Assembly: GCF_901873445.1 (NCBI RefSeq)
Contig: NZ_CABFLN010000025.1
Coordinates: 1 to 22,994, forward strand
DNA: 22,994 nt
Source of the DNA: Gemella haemolysans
Lineage (GTDB): Bacteria > Bacillota > Bacilli > Staphylococcales > Gemellaceae
Direction: 5' to 3'
The stretch's first letter is position 1. Each line of letters opens with the position of its first letter. Of the stretch, positions 6,618 through 14,486 are shown in pieces. The position numbers and the translations under genes were made by a program. Below the pieces are notes generated by a model, which was not told the DNA's origin, ran no database searches, and was given only the letters and a program-made list of their open reading frames with translations.

Positions 6618-7478
6618 TTAGATTAAACTATTATTTGTTAAATTATTATATAAATTATAGAATTCTGCTAAAGTTAAAGTTTCACTTCTTCTTCCCGGTT
6701 CAATATCACTATCTACACAAGCATTTTGTAAATCTTGCTTTTTATCCTTACCATAACTTGAAATTAAGTTATTTAATAAAGTTTTTCTACGTTGTACAAA
6801 ACATGAGCGCACAAATTTAAAGAATTTAGCCTCAGTTTCAAATTCGCGAATTTCTTTTGTCATAATTTTCACAACTGCACTCTCAACATTCGGTGCTGGT
6901 ACAAATACTTTTTTTGGTACAGTAAATAAATACTCAACATCTGTATAGTAATTTAATAAAATTGTTAGTGAGTTATAATCTTTTGTTCCTACCTTAGCAT
7001 TTAGTCTATTAGCAACCTCTTTTTGCATCATAACTACATAACCATCAATTTTCTCAGTATTTTCTATTAAGTGAGTTAAAATTGGTGTAGTAATGTAATA
7101 AGGTAAGTTAGCTACTACCATTATTTTTTCACAATCTGACATCTTCTCAGCGATTATTTTATCAACATCGACTTTTAAAATATCATTATTGATAATCTCA
7201 ACATTAGGATAATCTGCAAGTGTCTCAGATAAAATCGGTAAAAGTCTACCGTCAATTTCAAATGAAATTACTTTTTTAGCTTTTTTGGCCAATGCTTCTG
7301 TAAGAGAACCTATCCCAGGCCCTATTTCTATTACTCCTACATTTTCATTTACTCCCGCTCCATCAACGATTCTATTTAAGATATTCGCATCTATTAAGAA
7401 GTTTTGTCCTAAGCTTTTCTTAAATGTAAAGCCATGTCTTTTTAGTATCTCAAAAGTTTTCTTAGGTGTTCCTATCAT
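6618..7478 (-). CDS. rsmA: 16S rRNA (adenine1518-N6/adenine1519-N6)-dimethyltransferase
   Basis: KsgA/RsmA dimethylates two adjacent adenines in the 3' terminal helix of 16S rRNA late in 30S assembly, using S-adenosylmethionine. The 286-residue length is typical. GQNFL at 24-28 is the N-terminal motif, EIGPGIGSLT at 51-60 is the SAM-binding motif I and NLPYY at 124-128 is the catalytic motif IV. The C-terminal helical domain begins near residue 205. The ATG overlaps the rnmV stop by one base (TAATG), and AAGGA lies in the end of rnmV, so translation is coupled. The rnmV-rsmA order is the classic one in Bacillota. Confidence 0.97.
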   Translation of the reverse strand: MIGTPKKTFEILKRHGFTFKKSLGQNFLIDANILNRIVDGAGVNENVGVIEIGPGIGSLTEALAKKAKKVISFEIDGRLLPILSETLADYPNVEIINNDILKVDVDKIIAEKMSDCEKIMVVANLPYYITTPILTHLIENTEKIDGYVVMMQKEVANRLNAKVGTKDYNSLTILLNYYTDVEYLFTVPKKVFVPAPNVESAVVKIMTKEIREFETEAKFFKFVRSCFVQRRKTLLNNLISSYGKDKKQDLQNACVDSDIEPGRRSETLTLAEFYNLYNNLTNNSLI

Positions 7479-8029
7479 TATTTTAATCCTTTACTTATTT
7501 TTGTCATCTCGTCTAATAAACGTTCTTTAGAAATATTATACATATTAAGTTTGTTTAATAATTGTTTGGCATTAGTATAACCTATATTTAATTTTTCACA
7601 AAGTTCTTCTCTTAGAACTTTAGAAGTAGATCCTCCTACCAAACCTAATTCTATTAATATTTCATTAGTAATATCATTTTTCACCTCATCCATCGGTGTG
7701 TAATGATTTTTTATAGCCGCTATAATATCTTCTTTACTCGCAGCTTCTATTCCAATTTTCCCTTTACTATCAACGGCCTTTTTATTTGATATATATGCAT
7801 GTTTTGCCGTAGGAATATTTTTTTCTATTATACTTCTAATTCTTTTTCCTGCATAATCAGGATCTGTTAAAACTATTAATCCTCTTGTTTTTTCTAAAAA
7901 GATTAATCGTTCTATTTTTTTCTTAGTAAGGGCAGAGCCATTAGTTTCAAATGTATCGCAATCTATTGCTTCTTTAACCCTATTGGTATCATCTCTTCCT
8001 TCTACTACTATTATTTCTTTGATTTTCAT
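7478..8029 (-). CDS. rnmV: Ribonuclease M5
   Basis: RNase M5 matures the 5S rRNA precursor by cutting both strands of its helix, with ribosomal protein L18 as cofactor in Bacillus. The protein has an N-terminal Toprim domain with the metal-binding EGRDD at residues 10-14 and DPDYAG at 56-61. The length of 183 residues is normal. I choose the ATG at 8029 because AAAGGA lies 8 bases before it. The in-frame ATG at 8053 has no ribosome binding site and falls at the predicted transcription start. The gene leads the operon and overlaps rsmA by one base. Confidence 0.95.
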   Translation of the reverse strand: MKIKEIIVVEGRDDTNRVKEAIDCDTFETNGSALTKKKIERLIFLEKTRGLIVLTDPDYAGKRIRSIIEKNIPTAKHAYISNKKAVDSKGKIGIEAASKEDIIAAIKNHYTPMDEVKNDITNEILIELGLVGGSTSKVLREELCEKLNIGYTNAKQLLNKLNMYNISKERLLDEMTKISKGLK

Positions 8030-8059
8030 TTTATTATCCTTTAAAAAATTCATCAGTCT

Positions 8060-8069
8060 ATTATAACAT
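8060..8069 (-). promoter_or_regulatory. Extended -10 promoter of the rnmV operon
   Basis: The minus strand reads TATG-T-TATAAT, a perfect extended -10 element. No good -35 box is present, as is common for this class. Just upstream lies a perfect 12-bp palindrome, CATGCTAGCATG (8088-8099), which also contains the stop codon of the next gene. Confidence 0.7.
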
Positions 8070-8091
8070 ATTTAGACATATTTTGCTCATG

Positions 8092-8424
8092 CTAGCATGA
8101 ATATTTCAAATAGTTGTATATTTCATGCGTAATTTCATGATGAACTGTGTATTTATAGTCTCCACAAAGAAATTTCTTTTTCAATTCAAATTTCTCTTTA
8201 AGCTTAATTTTTTCTAGTGCTTTTCCTTTTTTACACACTAGTATTTCCCAATGTTTTTCAAACTTAACTAAGTAACAATCATAAGTCTTATCTTTTCCAT
8301 ATTCTCCCCAAAAATATAGAAATCCAACAAAGTCAAATAGTATATGCCACCATTTAACTATTTTTCTTCTTTCTAACAAATAAACTTTCTCACTCTTAAT
8401 AAGATAATTATATAATTCTTCCAT
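8092..8424 (-). CDS. Small hypothetical protein (110 aa)
   Basis: I do not recognise this protein. It is 110 residues long, basic, rich in lysine and aromatic residues (IVKWWHILFDFVGFLYFWGEY at its centre, best seen around residues 22-42), and ends in a Cys. The hydrophobic aromatic patch is too short and mixed to be a clear membrane helix. The start at 8424 follows AGAGGTGG with suitable spacing and an extended -10 promoter. The upstream in-frame extension to 8586 overlaps yitT and is not credible. The gene appears monocistronic and lies between the mutM-yitT terminator and the rnmV promoter. Confidence 0.6.
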   Translation of the reverse strand: MEELYNYLIKSEKVYLLERRKIVKWWHILFDFVGFLYFWGEYGKDKTYDCYLVKFEKHWEILVCKKGKALEKIKLKEKFELKKKFLCGDYKYTVHHEITHEIYNYLKYSC

Positions 8425-8445
8425 AACTACCACCTCTTTATAGTC

Positions 8446-8454
8446 ATTATAACA
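8446..8454 (-). promoter_or_regulatory. Extended -10 promoter of the small hypothetical gene
   Basis: TG-T-TATAAT on the minus strand lies 21 bases before the ATG at 8424, immediately after the T run of the yitT terminator. No clear -35 box is seen. Confidence 0.55.
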
Positions 8455-8487
8455 CAAAAAATCCTTTGCAGAAAATACTACAAAGGA
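8455..8487 (-). terminator. Terminator of the mutM-yitT operon
   Basis: On the minus strand TCCTTTGTAG and CTGCAAAGGA form a 10-pair stem with one G-U pair, followed by TTTTTT. It begins 7 bases after the yitT stop. Confidence 0.88.
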
Positions 8488-8494
8488 ATGTTTA

Positions 8495-9343
8495 TTAGTG
8501 TATATCTTTTTTCTTGAAGTTAGCTCCACTGACTTCACTAACTGTTCCAATCGATAGAAAGGCATTCTTATCATTTTTAAATACAATTTTTTTTAGTTTT
8601 GATTCTTCAATACGAGTTATTACACAAAATATAATTTTTGTTTCATTTCCTGAATAACCACCTTCACCATGTAATAAAGTCACACCACGACCGAGTCTAT
8701 CTTGGATTTCTTGACTTATTACTTGATAATTACTTGTAATAACCATAACAGATTTAGAATCGTTTAGTCCCTCAATAACAATATCCATAACTTTAGATGC
8801 AATGAAATAACTTATCATAGAATATAATGCTGCTTCCCATGTGAAAACAAATCCAGATGCGATAAAGATAACAACATTTATTCCAAGAACCATTTCACCT
8901 ACAGAAATCGGTAATTTTTTAGTAGCATAGATTGAGAACATCTCACTACCATCTAATGTACCCCCATTTCTAATAACTAATCCGACCCCTATTCCTAATA
9001 TTATCCCACCGAAGATACAGGCTAAAAATGGATCCGTAACTAGTGGTGGAATACTATGGAAGTATGATGTAGCTACAGAAAGAATAACAATTCCAAAAAT
9101 AGAAGCTATTGAAAATCCTTTACCAATCTGCTTGTATCCTAAATATAAAAATGGGATGTTGAAAATGAAGATAAATAACCCCAGTGGTAATCCTACATAA
9201 TGGCGGGCAATAATTGATACACCAATTACTCCTCCATCTAATATATTATTGGGAATTAAGAAAAATTCTAACCCCACTGCAAAAATTAATGACCCTATAA
9301 TTATGCTAATGTATTTTTTAAAAAACTCTATTTTGCTTTCCAT
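8495..9343 (-). CDS. YitT family membrane protein
   Basis: This 282-residue protein has the YitT layout: five or six membrane helices in residues 1-195 (including ILDGGVIGVS, RNGGTLDGSE and other Gly-rich turns), then a soluble C-terminal DUF2179 domain. GRGVTLLHGEGGYSG at about 223-237 is the conserved C-terminal motif. The family is widespread in Bacillota, and its biochemical role is not established. GGAG lies close before the ATG. It follows mutM by 17 bases with no terminator, so the two are co-transcribed, but the partnership does not reveal a function. Confidence 0.88.
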   Translation of the reverse strand: MESKIEFFKKYISIIIGSLIFAVGLEFFLIPNNILDGGVIGVSIIARHYVGLPLGLFIFIFNIPFLYLGYKQIGKGFSIASIFGIVILSVATSYFHSIPPLVTDPFLACIFGGIILGIGVGLVIRNGGTLDGSEMFSIYATKKLPISVGEMVLGINVVIFIASGFVFTWEAALYSMISYFIASKVMDIVIEGLNDSKSVMVITSNYQVISQEIQDRLGRGVTLLHGEGGYSGNETKIIFCVITRIEESKLKKIVFKNDKNAFLSIGTVSEVSGANFKKKDIH

Positions 9344-9360
9344 TGATTCTCCTTTTTATT

Positions 9361-10215
9361 TTATTTTTGGCAAATAGGACAAAAATGACTAGAACGACCT
9401 TTTATTGTAACATTTTCTACATCATGACCTAATGGACAAACTTTCTTTCCATAAATCTGATGAAAATTTTGCATGTTTCCTTCTCCACCATCAGTATGAA
9501 CATAATCTGAAATTGTAGATCCACCCTCTCTTATCGCTAGATCTAAAATATCAACTAATTCTTTAAATAAACTTTCTTTTTTCTTTTTAGAAAGTTCACT
9601 AGCCTTAGTTAAAGGATGTATTTTTTGACGATATAACACTTCACAATCATAAATGTTACCACATCCACAAAATACATTTCCTTCAAGAAGAAGAGCCTTT
9701 ATCGACTGATCCTTATATTTATTTTCAGCTAATTTATCTAGAAAATATTTTTTAGCTTTTTTATCAAACGGTTCTGGAGCGAGATTAACAAAAGGTTTAA
9801 ATTTCGTTACATCTTCTATGTATCTAAGTTCGCCAAATCTTCTAATATCACTGTAGACTAATTTTTCTCCAGTTGATAATTCAAAGATTACATGTTGATG
9901 CTTGAAGTAGTTTTTATTAATAATTTCTGCTATATCTTTTACTAAAAAAAATGCTCCCGTCATTCCAAAATGTGTGATAATATATCCTTCATTTAAAGTA
10001 AAATATAAATATTTCCCTCTACGAGATAATTTTTCTATTTTTTTACCTATAACATTTTCTGAAAAATACTCAATATCTTGTTTAACTATAGCCATTTTAT
10101 TTAATTTATGACTTTCTTTTACTACACTCGAATATTTTATATCTAGAATTTGTTTATTTATTACTACTTCTTCAAGACCGAACTTTATATTCTCAACCTC
10201 TGGTAATTCTGGCAT
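9361..10215 (-). CDS. mutM: Formamidopyrimidine-DNA glycosylase
   Basis: MutM/Fpg removes 8-oxoguanine and ring-opened purines from DNA and nicks the abasic site. The N-terminus MPELPEVE gives catalytic Pro2 and Glu3 after Met removal. K68 in RRGKYL is the usual beta-elimination lysine, and GNIY carries the conserved helix-two-turn-helix Asn. The length (284 aa) is normal. The C-terminal zinc finger is odd: C260, C279 and C282 are present, but the second cysteine of the usual four is replaced by G263, with H264 next to it. The sequence CGCGNIYDCE also has extra cysteines. The start follows AGGAG. It heads an operon with yitT. Confidence 0.95.
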   Translation of the reverse strand: MPELPEVENIKFGLEEVVINKQILDIKYSSVVKESHKLNKMAIVKQDIEYFSENVIGKKIEKLSRRGKYLYFTLNEGYIITHFGMTGAFFLVKDIAEIINKNYFKHQHVIFELSTGEKLVYSDIRRFGELRYIEDVTKFKPFVNLAPEPFDKKAKKYFLDKLAENKYKDQSIKALLLEGNVFCGCGNIYDCEVLYRQKIHPLTKASELSKKKKESLFKELVDILDLAIREGGSTISDYVHTDGGEGNMQNFHQIYGKKVCPLGHDVENVTIKGRSSHFCPICQK

Positions 10216-10245
10216 AATGTACTCCTATTTTTAAACTTACTTTTT

Positions 10246-10274
10246 ATTTTAATACAATTATTTAAAAAATTCAA
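10246..10274 (-). promoter_or_regulatory. Promoter of the mutM operon
   Basis: On the minus strand TTGAAT (10274-10269), a 17-base spacer and TAAAAT (10251-10246) form a reasonable promoter about 30 bases before the mutM ATG. Confidence 0.6.
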
Positions 10275-10402
10275 AGATTTCTCTTCAGATACTTCTTCTA
10301 TTTTTATATAAATAAATCTAACTTTCTATCTTTATTAATAGCATTAAATTGAAATTTGTAGTATAATGATAGAGTTATAATGTATAGAAGGGATTATATT
10401 AA

Positions 10403-11683
10403 ATGAAAGAAAGAATATCTAGAAGAGATAGACTCAGTTCTGGGTCAAGAAACAATAAACGCTCTCCTAAAAAAAGAGGTTTTAAAAAAATAATATTTAC
10501 AGTTCTAGCACTACTATTTTTAGGAACAGGAGCTTTTGCCGCATACACATTTTTCAACTTCTATAATTCAACTCACAGAGGATACAAAAAAGTTGATTAC
10601 TTAAAAGAAGTTGATCCTAACTTCAAGAAATTTTCAGTACTAATTTTAGGAATAGATATGAACGATGATCGTAAGGCTCAAGGGCAAACACGAGCAGATA
10701 GTAGAACAGACTCTATGATTTTAGCAACTGTTAACAAAGATAAAAAACGTATGGACATGGTTAGTATTCCTCGTGATTCTCTTGCTTTAATGCGTGAAAA
10801 AGATGACGAGAATAATAATAGTGCATATTTCTACGATAAAATTACACATGCTCATGCATACAATGATGTAAAAGGAACAACAAACGCTGTAGAAAACTTA
10901 TTAAATACACCTATCAACTTCTACGTACTAATTAACTTCAAAGCCTTTGAACAAACAGTCGATGCGTTTGGAGGAATTGATTTATATGTACCATTTGATA
11001 TGGATGAACAAAATGCTAACGGGGAAGAAAATACTGTTAAATTGAAAAAAGGTTGGCACACTCTAAACGGTGAACAAGCTCTTGCATTTGCTCGTAGTAG
11101 ATATTACGATAGTGATATTGAACGTGGACAACGTCAACTTCAAGCTATCCACGCTCTTATTGACAAAGCAAAAAGCTTAAACGCTTTAACTAAAATTAAC
11201 GATGTAATTAATATCGCAGGTGATAATGTAGAACATAATCTGTCATCAACAGAAATCTCTTCAGCGATAAAAATGTTCTTTAATGATGATATTCAAATCG
11301 TTTCACACAGAATCGATGGATACGATGTAATGTATAACGGTGTGTATTACTATTATCCACGTCCACTATCTCTATTATACGCATCATCAGTGTTAAGAGA
11401 TAATTTAGATTTACCATTACCGAAAGCAAAAGACCTATTAAATATTTATTATCAAGGACATATAAATATAGGCTTAAAAACATATCGAATAAATAATCTA
11501 TTACCAAAAACTATATATCCTCAAGTCGCACTTACAGTAATGTCACATGAAGATTTACTAATCAATCTGCCTGAACAGCTTTCAAAAGAAGATTTAAAAA
11601 ATGATATAACAGTAAGTAACGAAAATAGACCCGATGAAAAGGGTAATACTGAAAACACTACCAACAATAGTGGTCAACATTAA
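10403..11683 (+). CDS. LytR-CpsA-Psr (LCP) family cell-wall glycopolymer ligase
   Basis: LCP enzymes attach teichoic acids or capsule polymers to peptidoglycan outside the cell. This 426-residue protein has a basic cytoplasmic head (1-28), one membrane helix (about 29-50) and an extracellular LCP domain from about residue 76. The domain shows LILGID, RTDSMILATV, SIPRDS and AFARSRYYDSDIERGQRQ, whose arginines and aspartates bind the polyprenyl-linked substrate. The tail (about 400-426) is rich in Asn, Thr and charged residues. The TAA at 11681 may be a recent nonsense change, because the low-complexity frame continues in phase for 22 codons to a TAA at 11750-11752. The catalytic domain is complete. 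Confidence 0.92.
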   Translation: MKERISRRDRLSSGSRNNKRSPKKRGFKKIIFTVLALLFLGTGAFAAYTFFNFYNSTHRGYKKVDYLKEVDPNFKKFSVLILGIDMNDDRKAQGQTRADSRTDSMILATVNKDKKRMDMVSIPRDSLALMREKDDENNNSAYFYDKITHAHAYNDVKGTTNAVENLLNTPINFYVLINFKAFEQTVDAFGGIDLYVPFDMDEQNANGEENTVKLKKGWHTLNGEQALAFARSRYYDSDIERGQRQLQAIHALIDKAKSLNALTKINDVINIAGDNVEHNLSSTEISSAIKMFFNDDIQIVSHRIDGYDVMYNGVYYYYPRPLSLLYASSVLRDNLDLPLPKAKDLLNIYYQGHINIGLKTYRINNLLPKTIYPQVALTVMSHEDLLINLPEQLSKEDLKNDITVSNENRPDEKGNTENTTNNSGQH

Positions 11684-11751
11684 AATAATACAACCGGCGT
11701 AGGTACTACAAATACCCATCAAAATACCGGTGTAAATAATAACCAAGAATA

Positions 11752-11800
11752 AATAATTAATATCCCATCAAAAACTATTTTTGATGGGATATTAATTATT
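11752..11800. terminator. Bidirectional terminator between the LCP and DUF4097 genes
   Basis: The arms 11752-11774 and 11778-11800 are perfectly complementary over 23 bp with a 3-nt loop. A and T runs near the tip and base let it work in both directions. It contains the stop codon of the DUF4097 gene and touches the second TAA of the extended LCP frame. Confidence 0.9.
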
Positions 11801-12737
11801 TATTTGAAAATTTTACATTTACAGTTCCAGTATTTGAAGATGTGAATAATTGTTTCTTTTTATTTGAGCTATTTGTAAAATTTGATTCTTCATCACTTAA
11901 TTCAGCTATAATATTACCTTCTGTTGTCTTAAGAATAATAGAATTATTTGCAGTAAGATTACTTAAAATAATATTACCAGTAGTTGTTTTTAAATTAATA
12001 TTGTCTGAACTTTCACTAGGAAGATTACTTACCTCAATATTTCCTAGTTTATTAGTTATATTAATATCTTTTATTGTTGATGATGACAACTCTGTATCTC
12101 CTGTTTCATTATCAACAATAATATCTTTTAAATCATTAATATTATTTAATTTAACATTTCCTGTAGCAACATTTATTTTTAGAGAACTATTCTTACTTTT
12201 TAAATTATCTATTTTTAAATTTCCAGTTGCCAACTTAATTTCCGTATCAGAAATTGAAGTATTAGTTAGATATACATCACCAATTTTACTATTTATCATA
12301 AGAGATTTAATATCTAGATCTTTTATAATAAAATTACCTATTTTATTTTCCGAATTAATATCGATATTAGAAGACTTAGGTATTCTGATAATAAATTTTC
12401 TTTTTTCAGTAAAGAAATTAAAATTAATACCCACAATATTTTTATTTTCTTTTATAGATAACTTATTTCCTATGTGCTCTATATTAACTTTACGTTCTAG
12501 AGCAGTATAGTATTCTATTTCCATATTTTTAGAATCAGTATTCTCTTCTATGATTACATCAGAATCAATAATTTCTAAATCTAAATTTTTAACATCATTA
12601 ATTGAGACAGTATAATTCTTTTTCTCAGAATTAGAAGAAAATCTAGGTATATGACCATTATTTAAGTAAGTTGCTAATCCAATCAATACTATTCCAAAAA
12701 TTATAAAGCTAACAGCAATTTTTATGAATTTATTCAT
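11796..12737 (-). CDS. DUF4097 family membrane-anchored protein
   Basis: This 313-residue protein has one N-terminal membrane helix (about residues 5-25) followed by an extracellular domain. The domain is built of repeating short strands such as GDVYLTN, GNLKIDN, GNVKLNN, GDTELSS, GNIEVSN and GNIILSN, the beta-helix-like pattern of the DUF4097 family. The molecular function is unknown. Genes of this type next to PadR and HAAS genes are often linked to envelope stress. The ATG overlaps the HAAS gene end by 8 bases and is preceded by GAGGTG at 7 bases, so this is the third gene of a coupled operon. Confidence 0.87.
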   Translation of the reverse strand: MNKFIKIAVSFIIFGIVLIGLATYLNNGHIPRFSSNSEKKNYTVSINDVKNLDLEIIDSDVIIEENTDSKNMEIEYYTALERKVNIEHIGNKLSIKENKNIVGINFNFFTEKRKFIIRIPKSSNIDINSENKIGNFIIKDLDIKSLMINSKIGDVYLTNTSISDTEIKLATGNLKIDNLKSKNSSLKINVATGNVKLNNINDLKDIIVDNETGDTELSSSTIKDINITNKLGNIEVSNLPSESSDNINLKTTTGNIILSNLTANNSIILKTTEGNIIAELSDEESNFTNSSNKKKQLFTSSNTGTVNVKFSNK

Positions 12738-13338
12738 TTATATACACCTCTTTTTTGAAAATCTTCACAAAAATTGTTCTGATGTTTATATCATTTTGAC
12801 GTAATTTTTTATATATTTTTATCAACCAGTAAATACCAATTAAACCAGCCCCTGAAATAACAAATCCAAATCCTAAAGTATCTAAGAAATACGAAATATT
12901 TCTTTCATAAATAAGATAAAATGGGGATTTTAATATTAATAAGATTCCACCAATGAAAATAGCTATAATAGAAAGTACAATACTAAATATTATAGACAGA
13001 ATAACTATAAAAAGACTAGCGACTAGAGAAAATATAGTTATCCAAGCAGGAAATAATAATACGGTAATAATAAAGCCGAGCTCTGTAGGGATTTTTCGAG
13101 GTATAAACCTCCATACTAGTTTTGTTTGTTTTTTCCCAATATTATGTTCATCTAAAATCTGATCAACGATGATATTAATATCCCCTAATTGCGATACAGC
13201 TTCTTCTTCACTTAAGCCCTCATCAATACGATCATCAATCATTTCTTCGAAAAAATTGAGTGTTTTATATATCTCTTTTGGCGATAAATAAGGTTTTAAT
13301 TTATTTCCCAAAAGAGCGCAGAACTGTGTCTTATTCAT
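12730..13338 (-). CDS. HAAS (DUF1700) domain membrane protein
   Basis: Residues 1-60 form the helical HAAS domain (PYLSPKEIYKTLNFFEEMID, then DEGLSEEEAVSQLGD), found in partners of PadR-type regulators. Residues about 85-180 hold three or four membrane helices, ending in a basic tail (202 aa from the chosen start). The start at 13338 has AGGAG 9 bases upstream; the ATG at 13347 abuts that site and cannot use it. It overlaps padR by 8 bases and the DUF4097 gene by 8 bases. It may pass membrane state to the regulator, but this is inferred from family context. Confidence 0.85.
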   Translation of the reverse strand: MNKTQFCALLGNKLKPYLSPKEIYKTLNFFEEMIDDRIDEGLSEEEAVSQLGDINIIVDQILDEHNIGKKQTKLVWRFIPRKIPTELGFIITVLLFPAWITIFSLVASLFIVILSIIFSIVLSIIAIFIGGILLILKSPFYLIYERNISYFLDTLGFGFVISGAGLIGIYWLIKIYKKLRQNDINIRTIFVKIFKKEVYINE

Positions 13339-13648
13339 ATTTTTCATCTCCTAATATATATTTATGTGCATTACTTATTACTTTCCAGTCGATAAGAAAT
13401 TCCTGAATTTTATTGAGACCAACATCTGTAATTTTATAATATTTTCTTAATCTACTATTATGTTCTACCGAATATGAGGTAACACAATCGTTTGCTTCCA
13501 AGCGTTTTAAGATTGGATATAACGTTGATTCCGATATAGGAATTACATTTGAAACATCTTTTATAATTTTATACCCATATGATTCAGAATTACGTAAAGT
13601 AGCAAGAACACATATTTCCAATAAACCTCTTTTTAATTGAGCTTCCAT
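13331..13648 (-). CDS. PadR family transcriptional regulator
   Basis: This short PadR protein (105 aa, subfamily with one dimerisation helix) has the winged-helix core: LEICVLATLRNSESYGYKII, then SESTLYPILKRLEANDCV as recognition helix, then the wing (RKYYKITDVG). PadR proteins usually repress their own operon. The start at 13648 follows GGAG by 8 bases; the in-frame ATG at 13666 has no site. A palindrome covering the -10 box of its promoter is the likely binding site. It leads the padR-HAAS-DUF4097 operon. Confidence 0.93.
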   Translation of the reverse strand: MEAQLKRGLLEICVLATLRNSESYGYKIIKDVSNVIPISESTLYPILKRLEANDCVTSYSVEHNSRLRKYYKITDVGLNKIQEFLIDWKVISNAHKYILGDEKYE

Positions 13649-13669
13649 ACAAATATCTCCTTTCACATA

Positions 13670-13700
13670 ATACTATACATTACATAGTATAATTTGTCAA
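13670..13700 (-). promoter_or_regulatory. Promoter of the PadR operon with overlapping operator palindrome
   Basis: On the minus strand TTGACA (13700-13695), a 17-base spacer and TATAGT (13677-13672) form the promoter. The inverted repeat ATACTAT, 7 bases, ATAGTAT (13670-13690) lies over the -10 box and spacer. A repressor bound here would block polymerase directly, fitting PadR autoregulation. Confidence 0.75.
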
Positions 13701-13729
13701 GTAGTATAATGAGAAATATATTCTAATTA

Positions 13730-13758
13730 TTGACATTTTATTTATAATACATCATAAT
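13730..13758 (+). promoter_or_regulatory. Promoter of yigZ
   Basis: TTGACA (13730-13735), a 17-base spacer and CATAAT (13753-13758) lie about 45 bases before the ATG at 13803. Confidence 0.75.
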
Positions 13759-13802
13759 TAATATAGTAAATTCAGCAAATTATAAATTACAAAGGAGGTA
13801 CT

Positions 13803-14438
13803 ATGACGAAAAAATTTATTACAATCAAAGAAGATTCATACGATGAATTTGTAGAGAAAAAATCTACATTCATTACTCATCTTATAAGAATTACTAGCGA
13901 AGAAGAAGCTCGAGAGTTTATTCAAAAAATGAAGAAAAAACACTACGATGCTACACATGTTTGCTCATGCTATGTAGTTGGTGATAATAACGAAATAACT
14001 CGTGCTAATGATGACGGAGAACCTAGTGGAACTGCTGGAGCTCCAATGTTAGATGTACTGGTGAAAAACGAAATAAAAAATGTCTGTGCCACAGTTATCA
14101 GATACTACGGGGGAACTAAGCTAGGAACTGGTGGTTTAGTTCGTGCATATGGTGGTGGAGTAATTAACGCGCTAAAAAATGCAATATTGGTAGAAAGAAA
14201 AGATGCTTTTGAAGTTAGACTAGAATTAGATTACAGCTTAAACGGAAAAATAGAATATGAAATTGGAAAAACTAATTTTATCGTGAACAACTTAGAATAC
14301 ACTGACAAAATCGTTTATACAATTTATGTAATGCAAGAAGACTATGATAACTTTGAAAATTGGATTGCTAACCTAACTAACGGTCAATTCAAAATTCTAT
14401 CTTCAAAAGAAAAACAACTCGAATTTGATATTAAATAA
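13803..14438 (+). CDS. YigZ/IMPACT (UPF0029) family protein
   Basis: This 211-residue protein belongs to the YigZ family, related to the eukaryotic IMPACT protein, which affects translation control. Its biochemical role in bacteria is unclear. The conserved N-terminal motifs are KSTFITHL at 20-27, DDGEPSGTAG at 70-79 and YYGGTKLGTGGLVRAY at 101-116. A ferredoxin-like C-terminal domain follows from about residue 135. AAAGGAGG precedes the ATG by 4 bases. It is monocistronic, with its own promoter and a shared downstream terminator. Confidence 0.93.
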   Translation: MTKKFITIKEDSYDEFVEKKSTFITHLIRITSEEEAREFIQKMKKKHYDATHVCSCYVVGDNNEITRANDDGEPSGTAGAPMLDVLVKNEIKNVCATVIRYYGGTKLGTGGLVRAYGGGVINALKNAILVERKDAFEVRLELDYSLNGKIEYEIGKTNFIVNNLEYTDKIVYTIYVMQEDYDNFENWIANLTNGQFKILSSKEKQLEFDIK

Positions 14439-14445
14439 AAGAAAG

Positions 14446-14484
14446 AAGGTACAAGAAACCATACTTCATGGTCTCTTATACCTT
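14446..14484. terminator. Bidirectional terminator between yigZ and the azoreductase-like gene
   Basis: AAGGTA-AAGA-ACCAT and ATGGT-TCTT-TACCTT form a stem of about 15 pairs with isolated mismatches. A T-rich run follows on the plus strand and a weaker one on the minus strand. It fits between the two convergent stop codons. Confidence 0.8.
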
Positions 14485-14486
14485 TA

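Noticed and set aside
8425..8586. Upstream extension of the small hypothetical protein
   Set aside because: It overlaps yitT and its terminator and lacks a start signal; AGAGGTGG marks the ATG at 8424.
11842..12510. 222-codon plus-strand frame opposite the DUF4097 gene
   Set aside because: It is a mirror of the repetitive DUF4097 coding strand, has no ribosome binding site, and the minus frame has family motifs.
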